A stretch of DNA of 64,000 nucleotides from Streptosporangium pseudovulgare (GTDB lineage: Bacteria; Actinomycetota; Actinomycetes; Streptosporangiales; Streptosporangiaceae), in assembly GCF_014648055.1 (NCBI RefSeq), contig NZ_BMQJ01000011.1, forward strand, positions 91,916 to 155,915. The letters are read 5' to 3'. The position numbers and the translations under genes were made by a program. This document shows positions 16,997 to 24,647 of this stretch, in pieces. Each line of letters starts with the position of its first letter. Within the stretch, counting starts at the first letter, position 1. The notes under the pieces were generated by a model that saw only the letters and a program-made list of their open reading frames with translations, was not told the origin of the DNA and ran no database searches.

Positions 16997-17863
16997 TCAA
17001 TGTCCCAGGCGTTCGCGCGGCTCGGAGCCGGCACCGGGGTCCCGGTGATCCGGAGTGCCGTCGGCCCGCGCCGAACGGGGATGTCCCCCTACCGCGGCGA
17101 TGACGCGGGGCAGGACGTCGGTCCAGGGGCGGGCGGGGACCACGGGGACGCCCGCCTCGGCGGCCAGGGCGGCGAGGCGGGCGCCGTAACGGGCGCTGGC
17201 GCGGGCGCGGGCGCGCTGGTCGCCGTGGCCGGGCTCGCGGCTCAGGTAGTTCGCCGCGATCTGCGCCTCGTCGGGCTCGTGCAGGACCACCGCCGCCACC
17301 CGCCCGTCCGCCGGGATCCCGGCGAAGGACTCCCGTACGGCCAGGCCGGGCAGAAGGTAGTCGCCCTCGACGACCACCGGGGTGCCGGTCTCCAGGTGGT
17401 TGGCCACCACCGCCTCGACGGCCGGGAGGAGCGCCTCGGCGATGGCGATCTGCAGGTCGGCGATGTCGTCGGCGGGCAGGCGGCCGTCCTCGGGGTGGGT
17501 GCGCCAGTGGTGCAGGAGCGGCTGCTGCTCGGGTGTGGTCATGGCGAGGAGCGCCTCGACGAGGTCGTCGACCTCCACGATCGGGACGCCGTGGAGCCGC
17601 GCCAGGGGGTAGCTGACCCGGGTCTTGCCGGTTCCGGAGGCGCCGCAGATCAGCAGCACGTCCCAGGGGCGCCGTGGCGCTGGCGAGAGCCGGCCGTCCG
17701 AGGACTCGTTCGACGGGTCCGCGCCGCCCAGCGGGTGCACGCTGTTCTCCGTACCGTCCGGGAAGCGTCCCTCGCCCGCCGGTCCGCTCGGGGAGCGCCC
17801 ATCCGTGGCTCCGTACGGCGGGCGGATGACCTCGGTCGAGGCCGTCGGTGCGCTGTCGTGCAT
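16997..17863 (-). CDS. P-loop NTPase, small-molecule-kinase-like
   Basis: A 288-aa protein. A disordered 65-residue N-terminus precedes the P-loop LLICGASGTGKTRVSYPLA. Later motifs are IVEVDDLVEALLAM, TPVVVEGDYLLPGLA, AVVLHEPDEAQIAANYLSREPG and a helix ending EAGVPVVPARPWTDVLPRV. The layout matches actinobacterial AAA/P-loop kinases related to 2-phosphoglycerate kinase and shikimate kinase; phosphorylation of a small metabolite is a reasonable inference. The substrate is unknown. A piece of its 3' region is duplicated at 15756-15822. It is divergent from the csbD-type gene. Confidence 0.75.
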   Translation of the reverse strand: MHDSAPTASTEVIRPPYGATDGRSPSGPAGEGRFPDGTENSVHPLGGADPSNESSDGRLSPAPRRPWDVLLICGASGTGKTRVSYPLARLHGVPIVEVDDLVEALLAMTTPEQQPLLHHWRTHPEDGRLPADDIADLQIAIAEALLPAVEAVVANHLETGTPVVVEGDYLLPGLAVRESFAGIPADGRVAAVVLHEPDEAQIAANYLSREPGHGDQRARARASARYGARLAALAAEAGVPVVPARPWTDVLPRVIAAVGGHPRSARADGTPDHRDPGAGSEPRERLGH

Positions 17864-17936
17864 GTTTACCCCTCTGATCTGCGGACACTAAGTATTCCTG
17901 CATAGAGAGAACTTCGTGCAAGGGGAGGAACCACCC

Positions 17937-18131
17937 ATGGGTGCTGACGACAAGATCTCCAACAAGGCCGAAGAGCTCGGAGGCAAGGTCAAGGAGGGCG
18001 TCGGCCGCGCCACCGACGACGAGCGGCTTGAGGCCGAGGGCCGGGCCGACCAGGGGGAGAGCAAGTTCAAGCAGGCCGGGGAGAAGCTGAAGGACAGCGC
18101 CAAGGACGTGAAGGACGCCTTCAAGCGTTGA
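17937..18131 (+). CDS. CsbD family general stress protein
   Basis: A 64-aa, highly charged, helical protein (MGADDKISNKAEELGGKVKEGVGRATDDERLEAEGRADQGESK...). It matches the CsbD family, whose members are induced by general stress under alternative sigma factors; molecular function is unknown. GGGGAGGA lies 8 bp before the ATG. A strong terminator follows at 18202. A second paralogue is at 57339. The upstream GTTTAC...GGACAC spacing is only weakly like a sigma-B-type promoter. Confidence 0.9.
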   Translation: MGADDKISNKAEELGGKVKEGVGRATDDERLEAEGRADQGESKFKQAGEKLKDSAKDVKDAFKR

Positions 18132-18201
18132 TCTCCCGGTCCGGCGGGCCGGAGTCCCCCGATTCAGGGGGATCGGAGGCTCCCGCCGCGGGAACTCGCA
18201 G

Positions 18202-18230
18202 GAAAGGGGCCCGGATTCCGGGCCCCTTTC
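18202..18230 (+). terminator. Rho-independent-type terminator after csbD gene
   Basis: GAAAGGGGCCCGGA (18202-18215) and TCCGGGCCCCTTTC (18217-18230) are exact complements around one base, giving at least a 12-13-bp stem once the loop opens. It lies 70 bp after the CsbD stop. There is no long U tract, as usual in this group. Confidence 0.8.
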
Positions 18231-18334
18231 TCATGGGCCCCTTGCTCGTGGGTCCTCTTCCCCACGGACCTCTTCCTCACGGGCCCCTTGCTCACGGACC
18301 CCTCGCTCACGAACCCTTTGTTCACGAGCTCCCG
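18230..18334. repeat. Degenerate 15-bp tandem repeat, about seven units
   Basis: Seven 15-bp units of the type CTCACGGGCCCCTTG, with 65-80% identity to each other, run directly on from the terminator. Inside the last units CACGAACCC (18308-18316) pairs with GGGTTCGTG (18346-18354), a 9-bp inverted repeat 45 bp before the serine hydrolase start. The frame that reads through the array gives GPLPH/GPLAH pentapeptides but no credible protein. Confidence 0.8.
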
Positions 18335-18398
18335 CGGCATCTCACGGGTTCGTGAATAATGCCTTGTAACTCGATCAGGTGGTTTTTAGGGTGACCCG

Positions 18399-19829
18399 AT
18401 GTCTTCTCAACCCGCCCTCCTGCCGCGATCGACACCCGCCGCCTCGGGGGTGTCGTCCCGTTCGATCGCCGCGCTGCTGGACCGGCTCGAAGCACGATCC
18501 GTCGAGTGTCACTCGATCATGGTCGTACGCCACGGTCACGTCGTCGCCGAGGGCTGGTGGGCGCCGTACTCAGCCGGACGCCCGCACCTTCTCTACTCGC
18601 TGACCAAGTCGTTCACCTCGGTCGCCGTCGGGCTCGTGATCGCCGACGGGCTGCTCTCCCTGGACGACCGGGTGGTGGACGTGTTGCCCGACCACGTTCC
18701 GGCCGGCATCCCGGAGCAGGGGCGCCGCCTCACCGTTCACCACCTGCTGTCCATGACGGCCGGACACCGCACGGACAGCCTCGACGAGGCCTGGCGGCTG
18801 GAGCCGGGCGACCTGGTGAAGGGCTTCCTGCGCGTACCGTTTTCCGAGGCCGAGGGAACACGCCACACCTACGACAATTCGACCACCTTCATCCTGGCCC
18901 GGATGGTGGAACGGGTCACCGGCCGCGGCCTTCCGGAACTGCTCGACGAGCGCCTTTTCACGCCGATGGGCATCGACCACGCCGAATGGGACCGGGTGGC
19001 GAGCGGCGCCGCCTTCGGATTCCACGGCCTGCACCTCACGACCGAGGCCGTCGCCGCCTTCGGCGAACTGCTGCTGCGCGGCGGCCTGTGGGGCGACCGG
19101 CGACTCGTCCCCCGCGAATGGGTGGAGCTCGCGACCAGACGGCACATCGACACCCCGCAGGTCGAGGGCTGGTCGGAAAACCCCGACGCGCTCTGCGGCT
19201 ACGGCTACCAGTTTTGGATGTCGCGTCACGGTTACCGGGGCGACGGTGCCTTCGGCCAGCTGTGCGTGGTCGTCCCGTCGCACGATCTCGTGGTCGCCGT
19301 GACCGGCGCGACGGTGCAGGGTGAGGAGATACTCGGCCCGCTGTGGGAGTGCCTGCTGCCCGGAATGGACCAGGCGGGAAGCGCCCAGGACGACGAGGTC
19401 CTCGCCGATCGGCTGCGGCGGCTGTCACTCGCGCCGGTACCGGGTTCGGCCGCCCCGGGGCGTTCCGTCAAGGCGAGGCTCGACGCCTCCGCCGAGGGTT
19501 CGGCGCTGCCCGACGGGACCACGGTGATCGTCGATCCCGTGGACGGCGGATGGCTCCTGCGGTTCGGGGCGCTCCTCGACGTCGAGGCCGGCCACGGCGA
19601 ATGGCGGGAAAGCTCACCGCTCGGCCGTCCTGTCGTCGCGGCCGGCGCCTGGCAGGGCGACACGTTCGTCGCCGATCTCTACGTCATCACCACCCCGCAC
19701 CGGGTCCGGCTGGTGGTCGACGCCGACGCCGGAACGGCGGTGGCGACGTGGAACGTCGCGCCCCTGACCGGCCCCGATCTGGCGTTGCATCTGCGGTCGC
19801 CGCTGATGACACGGCCCGACGTCGCGTAG
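18399..19829 (+). CDS. Serine hydrolase, beta-lactamase/esterase family (class C fold)
   Basis: A 476-aa protein. The N-terminal ~330 residues match the class C beta-lactamase/DD-peptidase fold: SxxK motif in YSLTKSF, YxN motif in YDNSTTF, and a HxG-like region around RHGYRGDGAFGQ. A ~120-residue C-terminal beta-rich domain (GTTVIVDPVDGGWLLRFGAL...) follows. There is no signal peptide, so it is probably a cytoplasmic esterase or peptidase rather than a true beta-lactamase. ATG with AGGGTG upstream. No partner gene is adjacent in the same direction. Confidence 0.88.
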   Translation: MSSQPALLPRSTPAASGVSSRSIAALLDRLEARSVECHSIMVVRHGHVVAEGWWAPYSAGRPHLLYSLTKSFTSVAVGLVIADGLLSLDDRVVDVLPDHVPAGIPEQGRRLTVHHLLSMTAGHRTDSLDEAWRLEPGDLVKGFLRVPFSEAEGTRHTYDNSTTFILARMVERVTGRGLPELLDERLFTPMGIDHAEWDRVASGAAFGFHGLHLTTEAVAAFGELLLRGGLWGDRRLVPREWVELATRRHIDTPQVEGWSENPDALCGYGYQFWMSRHGYRGDGAFGQLCVVVPSHDLVVAVTGATVQGEEILGPLWECLLPGMDQAGSAQDDEVLADRLRRLSLAPVPGSAAPGRSVKARLDASAEGSALPDGTTVIVDPVDGGWLLRFGALLDVEAGHGEWRESSPLGRPVVAAGAWQGDTFVADLYVITTPHRVRLVVDADAGTAVATWNVAPLTGPDLALHLRSPLMTRPDVA

Positions 19830-19961
19830 GCACTGCGCAGGCACCGCGTAGGCACCGCACCGGCGGCCGCTCCCCGGCCGCAGGAGTCCTCTCCTTACGG
19901 CCGGGGCCGCTCCCCCGCGGGCTCCCCGCGGCCGGAGCCGCTCTCGTGAGCCGCGGTCCCG

Positions 19962-20327
19962 CTACGAGGCCGGTCCCATCTCCGGCTCGGGCGTCCGCTT
20001 GCCCGCCCCCTCTCCGGCACCCATTCCCTCCTCGGGACCGGGACCGGGACCGGGACCAGGAGCTGCGCCGTCGAGGAGGTCCCCCGGGTCGTCCGAGGGC
20101 AGATCCGCCAGGAGCGGGCGGTCGGGGAACGTCGTGTCCGCGGCCGATCTCTCGGCCACCACCCGGCTCTCGCCGTCGATGCCGCGCGGCGCCGGCGGCG
20201 GGTCGTCCGGTGTACCGCCGTGGTGTTTCCCGGCGGGGTCGTGGTCCTCGCCGGTGGGGTCACGGTCCTCCCCCATGGGACCGCCGCCGCCCTCTGCTGC
20301 TTCCTCGGGTGCTGCGTGCTCGTTCAT
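19962..20327 (-). CDS. Small acidic, disordered hypothetical protein
   Basis: A 121-aa protein of low complexity and strong negative charge (MNEHAAPEEAAEGGGGPMGED...), with a GPGPGPGPEEG run encoded by a 6-bp repeat and no hydrophobic core. GGGGAG lies upstream of the ATG at 20325-20327. Codon choice (mostly G/C third bases) supports coding on this strand, but I recognise no family. It is divergent from the gene at 20422. The 132 bp between this stop and the serine hydrolase stop hold only GC-rich inverted segments. Confidence 0.5.
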   Translation of the reverse strand: MNEHAAPEEAAEGGGGPMGEDRDPTGEDHDPAGKHHGGTPDDPPPAPRGIDGESRVVAERSAADTTFPDRPLLADLPSDDPGDLLDGAAPGPGPGPGPEEGMGAGEGAGKRTPEPEMGPAS

Positions 20328-20421
20328 ACGAACACCACTCCCCGGCAAAGCACTAAATATGTCCGTTTTAGGCATGTCGGCGAGCGATCGGGTAGGGAAC
20401 CGGCTGAAGGGGGGAGAGACG

Positions 20422-20787
20422 ATGACCGTGACGCGGTTTCATGATCTGCCGCTCGCCGACCGGGACAGGGACTGGGACGCGGACGCGGCCGAGAAGCGGG
20501 TCCGCGAGTGGGCGGGCGCCGAGGAGAAGCCGAACGCGAAGTACCGGGAGGCGCACGTCTGGTACGACGGCGAGGAGCCGGAGAACTTCGAGAGCTACAA
20601 GCTGCCGGTCGCCGACGTGATCGGCGGCGAACTGAAGGTCGTGCCGCACGCCGTGATGGCGGCCGGGGCGGTCATGCAGGGGGCGCGGGGCGGGGTGAAG
20701 ATCCCCCGGGACGAGGTGGACCGGGTCAGGTCCCACCTGGCCAGGTACTACGCGAAGATGGGCGACACGCCGCCCTGGGAGCGCTGA
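20422..20787 (+). CDS. Small conserved protein with phage-associated-type C-terminal motif
   Basis: A 121-aa protein. The last 60 residues (SYKLPVADVIGGELKVVPHAVMAAGAVMQGARGGVKIPRDEVDRVRSHLARYYAKMG) resemble a short domain I know from phage-associated and stand-alone bacterial proteins. In those it consists of a conserved YKLP strand, a buried Ala-rich helix (variant of AAAALQGARGG) and an RHLARYYAKMG end. No other phage genes are near, so this is a stand-alone cellular version. AGGGGGGAG lies before the ATG. The next gene starts 3 bp after its stop. Function unknown. Confidence 0.7.
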   Translation: MTVTRFHDLPLADRDRDWDADAAEKRVREWAGAEEKPNAKYREAHVWYDGEEPENFESYKLPVADVIGGELKVVPHAVMAAGAVMQGARGGVKIPRDEVDRVRSHLARYYAKMGDTPPWER

Positions 20788-20790
20788 CCG

Positions 20791-21180
20791 GTGCCGCGCT
20801 TCGAGTTCGCCTTCGAGTCGACGTGGATGACGCCGCTGAGGCTGATGGGCGTCACCCCCGAGCGGGCGTTCGTCGTCATCCACGCCGGTGAACTGTGGGT
20901 GCGCTTCGGCCCCTGGCGGCTGCGCACACCCCTCACCAACATCTCGGGCGCCCTCGTCACCGGCCCGTACACGCCGTGGAAGGTCATCGGGCCGCACCTG
21001 TCGCTGGCTGATCGGGGCGTGACCTTCGGGACGAGTACCCAGAAGGGCGTATGCGTCCTGTTCCACCGGCCGGTGCCCGCGCTCGTGCCGGGGCGTCTGC
21101 TGACCCACCCCGGCGCAACCCTCACCGTGTCGGACCCCGAAGGACTGGTGGAGGCACTTCGACAGCCGCAGAGCACATGA
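20791..21180 (+). CDS. Conserved actinobacterial hypothetical protein
   Basis: A 129-aa soluble protein starting at a GTG 3 bp after the upstream gene, so the two are very likely cotranslated. The sequence is beta-rich with Trp-containing strands (ELWVRFGPWRLRTPLTNISGALVTGPYTPWKVIGPHLSLADRGVTFGTS) and ends TVSDPEGLVEAL. The look is that of widespread actinobacterial proteins of unknown function with a PH-like or split-barrel core. No catalytic residues are evident. Confidence 0.7.
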   Translation: MPRFEFAFESTWMTPLRLMGVTPERAFVVIHAGELWVRFGPWRLRTPLTNISGALVTGPYTPWKVIGPHLSLADRGVTFGTSTQKGVCVLFHRPVPALVPGRLLTHPGATLTVSDPEGLVEALRQPQST

Positions 21181-21230
21181 CCGGCGGACACCCGGGTAGC
21201 AGGGTGGAGCTGATCAAGAGGAGGGGAGCA

Positions 21231-21491
21231 ATGACCGAGGAGAACCAGGAAGGACTGGACCCCCGGGGACGGCCGATGGTCCCGACGACGCCGCGGGACG
21301 TGGTCTACATCCGGCTGGCGTCGTTCGCGCTGATACCGATCGTGATTCTCGCCGTGTTCGGCTTCGCGACCGGCACCTCGTGGCTGGTCATCGCCGCCGT
21401 GGTCCTCGCGGTGATAGCGATCGCGTTCATCGTGGTCGGTGTCCGCCGCCAGTCACGGAGGCCCGGCTCGACCACGGAGGAGGCGGGCTGA
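21231..21491 (+). CDS. Small membrane protein, two transmembrane helices
   Basis: An 86-aa protein. A polar N-terminus (MTEENQEGLDPRGRPMVPTTPRDVVYIR) is followed by two hydrophobic helices (LASFALIPIVILAVFGFAT and WLVIAAVVLAVIAIAFIVVGV) and a basic/acidic tail. GAGGAGGGGAG directly precedes the ATG, a very strong ribosome site. No family recognised. It lies 50 bp after the preceding gene and may share its transcript. Confidence 0.7.
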   Translation: MTEENQEGLDPRGRPMVPTTPRDVVYIRLASFALIPIVILAVFGFATGTSWLVIAAVVLAVIAIAFIVVGVRRQSRRPGSTTEEAG

Positions 21492-21581
21492 GGCGGCGCG
21501 CCTGGCGGCGGCTTCGGGAGGCGGACGGCCTTCCCGGGGCCGCCGACGCTTTTCCGCAGCGCTTTTCCACGGGGAGACCGC

Positions 21582-21697
21582 GCCGTACGGAGAAACCGCG
21601 CCGTACGGGGAGACCACGCCGTACGAGGAACCGCGCCGTACGAGGAACCGCGCCGTACGAGGAACCGCGCCGTGCGAAGGGCCAAGCCGTACGGAGG
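21582..21697. repeat. 17/18-bp tandem repeat
   Basis: Two 18-bp units (GCCGTACGGAGAAACCGC type) are followed by three identical 17-bp units GCCGTACGAGGAACCGC (21618-21668) and a degenerate unit, and the array stops at the ROK gene's stop codon. It fills the convergent spacer between the small membrane protein gene and the ROK regulator gene. No gene is read through it. Confidence 0.9.
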
Positions 21698-21698
21698 A

Positions 21699-22868
21699 TC
21701 AGAGGGCGGCGTCGACCGCCTCGGGCGACAGGATGTGGTCGAGGACCATGTGGGCGCAGCCGACGATGCCCGCGCCCGGGCCGAGGCGGCTGCGCTCGAT
21801 CCGCAGGTTGCGGGTGGACAGGGCGGTGGAGCGTCGGTGGACGACCTCCCGCACGCCCGACACCAGCGGCTGGAACGCCTCGGCGACGTCGCCGCCCAGG
21901 ACGACCACGGCGGGGTTGAGCAGGTTGACCGCGGTGGCGACGACCTCGCCGAGCATCCGGGCGGCGTTGCGGACGACGGCCATGGTCTCGGCGTCCCCGG
22001 CGCGGACCAGGCTGACCACGTCCGCCAGTGACGCCACCTGGTAGCCGCGGTCGCGCAGGTCGCGCAGGATGGCGGTGCCGCTGGCCACCGAGTCGACGCA
22101 GTCGACGTTGCCGCACCGGCACAGCACTCCCCCGCCGTCGCGGACCGGGATGTGCCCGATCTCCCCGGCCGCGCCCAGCGCCCCGCGCAGGATCTCCCCG
22201 CCCGCGATGACGCCGGCGCCGATGCGGGTGGAGACCTTGATGAACAGCAGGTCGTCGGCGTCCCCGGCGTAGGCCGCGCGGTGCTCGCCGATCGCGATGA
22301 CGTTCACGTCATTGTCGAGGAAGACCTGGACGGGGAAGCGCTCGGCGATGATCGGCGGGATGGCGACGCCGGTCCAGTTCGCCATGATCCGGGCGCTCTC
22401 GGTACGGCCGGCCGCGAACTCGACCGTCGCGGGGACGCCCAGGCCGACGCCGCGCACCTGGGACAGGGGCCGGTCGCCGAGCAGTTCGGCCCAGGTGTCC
22501 ATGACCAGGGGCAGGACGGTGTCCGGGCCCTCCTCCACGTCCACGGCGAGGCTCACGCCGTCCAGCCGCCGCCCGGCGAGGTCGCAGACGGCGATCTGCG
22601 CACGGCTGGCGCCCAGGGATGCGACGAGGACGACGCCGCCCGCGGCGTTGAAGACGAGCCGGGTGGGCGGGCGGCCGCCGGTGGAGGGCCCCTCGCTGTC
22701 CTCCACGACGAGCCCGTGGTCCAGCAGCTCGGTGACGCGCAGCGAGACGGCCGGTCGGGACAGGCCGGTGACCCGGCCGATGTCGGCGCGCGTGACGGCT
22801 TCACCAGCGCGGATGAGGCGGAGCACCTCACCGCTGGTGGCGAGGGCGGCAGCGGGACGACGAGGCAT
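21699..22868 (-). CDS. ROK family transcriptional regulator
   Basis: A 389-aa protein with an N-terminal winged helix (EVLRLIRAGEAVTRADIGRVTGLSRPAVSLRVTELLDHGLV) and a C-terminal ROK sugar-kinase-like domain. The latter includes the ROK zinc motif CRCGNVDCVDSVASG and the nucleotide-fold motifs GVGLGVPATV and VNLLNPAVVVLGG. The kinase Asp region (VFLDNDVNVIAIGE) is kept, so sugar binding is likely. It is divergent from zwf, with inverted CGGAGTT/AACTCCG elements in between, and almost certainly controls the Entner-Doudoroff operon in response to a sugar or sugar phosphate. Confidence 0.92.
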   Translation of the reverse strand: MPRRPAAALATSGEVLRLIRAGEAVTRADIGRVTGLSRPAVSLRVTELLDHGLVVEDSEGPSTGGRPPTRLVFNAAGGVVLVASLGASRAQIAVCDLAGRRLDGVSLAVDVEEGPDTVLPLVMDTWAELLGDRPLSQVRGVGLGVPATVEFAAGRTESARIMANWTGVAIPPIIAERFPVQVFLDNDVNVIAIGEHRAAYAGDADDLLFIKVSTRIGAGVIAGGEILRGALGAAGEIGHIPVRDGGGVLCRCGNVDCVDSVASGTAILRDLRDRGYQVASLADVVSLVRAGDAETMAVVRNAARMLGEVVATAVNLLNPAVVVLGGDVAEAFQPLVSGVREVVHRRSTALSTRNLRIERSRLGPGAGIVGCAHMVLDHILSPEAVDAAL

Positions 22869-22885
22869 CGGTCAAGTGAACCACA

Positions 22886-22969
22886 CGGAGTTATGGAACC
22901 AAAACTCCGAGCTTTCTCATCTCAAATTACAAAACTCCGCTTGTGTGAAGCGCAAGATGTGGCTACTGT
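22886..22969 (+). promoter_or_regulatory. zwf promoter with ROK operator-like repeats
   Basis: CGGAGTT (22886-22892) and AACTCCG (22903-22909) form an inverted repeat with 10 bp between arms, and a third AACTCCG lies at 22933-22939. Directly after it, TTGTGT (22941-22946) and TACTGT (22964-22969) are separated by 17 bp and fit a housekeeping promoter for zwf. A regulator on the third site would touch the -35. Confidence 0.6.
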
Positions 22970-23013
22970 CCGATCCATCCCCTAATCCGGTAGATCACTA
23001 CGGAGCAATCCTC

Positions 23014-24489
23014 ATGTCCGAGACCCCGCGGCCCGCCGACCTGATCGTCTTCGGCGGCACAGGCGACCTCTCCATGCGGAAGCTCCTGCCCGCGCTGTAT
23101 CACTGTGACCGCGACGACCGCCTGGCCCCCGAGACCCGCATCATCACGATGTCCCGGGGCGGGCTCGACGACGCCGACTTCCGCGGCAAGGTGGACGCCG
23201 AGGTGCGCGGCTATGTCCCGGCGGACGACCACGCCACCTGGCAGCGCTTCCTGGGCCGCCTGCACCACGTCTCCATCGACGTCGGCGGCCAGGACACCGA
23301 GGGCTGGTCGCGCACCGCCCGCCTGCTCGCCGGGCACGAGGAACGCGACCGGATCTTCTACCTCGCCAGCCCGCCCATGACGTTCGGCCCGTTCTGCCGC
23401 GAGCTGCACCGGGCCGGCCTGGTCACCCCCGCCTCGCGGGTGGTGCTGGAGAAGCCGCTGGGCCGCGACCTGGCCAGCGCCCAGCGGATCAACGACGAGG
23501 TCGGCGCGATCTTCGACGAGCGGCAGATCTACCGGATCGACCACTACCTGGGCAAGGAGACGGTCCAGAACCTCCTGGTGCTGCGGTTCGCCAACGCGTT
23601 CCTGGAGCCGATCTGGAACTCCCTGTGGATCGACCACGTCCAGATCACCGCCGCCGAGACCGTGGGCACCCCTGGCCGCCGCGGCTACTACGACCACGCG
23701 GGCGCGCTGCGCGACATGGTGCAGAACCACCTGCTGCAGCTGCTGTGCCTGGTGGCGATGGAGCCCCCGTCACGCAACGACCGGGAGTCGATCCGCGACG
23801 AGAAGGTCAAGGTCCTGCAGTCGCTGCGGCCGATCGTCGGCGGCGAGGTCGACCGGTTCACCGTCCGCGGCCAGTACACGGCGGGCGAGTGCGACGGCGT
23901 CCGGGTGCCGGGCTACCTCGACGAGCCCGACAGCACCGCGCCCACCGAGGCCTCCCGCCGGGTGGAGACCTTCGCCGCGATCCGCGCCGAGGTGAAGAAC
24001 TGGCGCTGGGCGGGCGTGCCGTTCTACCTGCGCACCGGCAAGCGCATGCCGTACCGGTCCACGGAGATCGTGGTGCAGTTCAAGGACGTGCCCCACTCGA
24101 TCTTCCCGGGCAGCGCGCCCAACCGGCTGGTGCTGCGGCTGCAGCCGAGCGAGGGCATCCGGCTGCACCTGATGGCCAAGGAGCCGGGCGCGGGCGAGGT
24201 GGCGCTCAAGCCGGTCCCGCTCAGCCTCAGCTTCGCCGAGACCTTCACCTCCCGGGTGCCCGAGGCCTACGAGCGGCTGCTCATGGACGTCCTCGCCGGC
24301 AACCCGACGCTGTTCATGCGGCGTGACGAGGTGGAGGCCGCCTGGCGGTGGATCGACCCGATCCTGCACGAGTGGGAGGCGCAGGGCGCCGCGCCCGAGC
24401 CGTATCCGGCGGGCAGCCCCGGCCCGGCCGGGGCGCACGAGCTGGTGCTGCGCAGCGGCCGCTACTGGTACGAGGACGACCTCGCGTGA
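23014..24489 (+). CDS. zwf: Glucose-6-phosphate 1-dehydrogenase
   Basis: A 491-aa G6PDH that oxidises glucose-6-phosphate to 6-phosphogluconolactone with NAD(P)+. The dinucleotide-binding motif is VFGGTGDLSMRKLLPAL, the active site is RIDHYLGKETVQNLL, and the substrate-binding EKPLGRDL is present. CGGAGCAAT precedes the ATG at 23014; in-frame sequence further upstream overlaps the operator region and is not coding. It is the first gene of zwf-edd-glk-eda. A 6-phosphogluconolactonase gene, often next to zwf, is absent from the operon. Confidence 0.97.
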   Translation: MSETPRPADLIVFGGTGDLSMRKLLPALYHCDRDDRLAPETRIITMSRGGLDDADFRGKVDAEVRGYVPADDHATWQRFLGRLHHVSIDVGGQDTEGWSRTARLLAGHEERDRIFYLASPPMTFGPFCRELHRAGLVTPASRVVLEKPLGRDLASAQRINDEVGAIFDERQIYRIDHYLGKETVQNLLVLRFANAFLEPIWNSLWIDHVQITAAETVGTPGRRGYYDHAGALRDMVQNHLLQLLCLVAMEPPSRNDRESIRDEKVKVLQSLRPIVGGEVDRFTVRGQYTAGECDGVRVPGYLDEPDSTAPTEASRRVETFAAIRAEVKNWRWAGVPFYLRTGKRMPYRSTEIVVQFKDVPHSIFPGSAPNRLVLRLQPSEGIRLHLMAKEPGAGEVALKPVPLSLSFAETFTSRVPEAYERLLMDVLAGNPTLFMRRDEVEAAWRWIDPILHEWEAQGAAPEPYPAGSPGPAGAHELVLRSGRYWYEDDLA

Positions 24490-24590
24490 CCGGCCGCCGC
24501 ACCCCCGCTGGACGCCCCGCGTGAGGAGCCTTCCGTGACCGATCGCCGCACCCGCCGCGAGGCGCCCCAGGTGAGGAGCCTTCCGTGACC
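24486..24590 (+). repeat. 50-bp tandem repeat carrying duplicated ribosome sites and GTG starts
   Basis: The module GTGAGGAGCCTTCCGTGACC occurs at 24521-24540 and again at 24571-24590, inside units of 49-50 bp that begin with the GTGACC overlapping the zwf stop. Each module ends in a well-placed GTG start. The second start (24535) opens a 17-codon frame whose stop (24586-24588) overlaps the third GTG (24585), which is in frame with edd. See findings. Confidence 0.85.
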
Positions 24591-24647
24591 GGCCGCACCG
24601 ACCCCGGACGCACCGACCCCCGACCCGACGACGACGAAGGAGGCCGG

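Noticed and set aside
18128..18355. Reading frame of GPLPH/GPLAH pentapeptides after the csbD gene
   Set aside because: It is simply the translation of the terminator and the 15-bp repeat; no ribosome site.
20422..20787. Prophage remnant
   Set aside because: Only one short domain resembles phage-associated proteins; neighbours are ordinary small actinobacterial genes and no integrase or structural genes are present.
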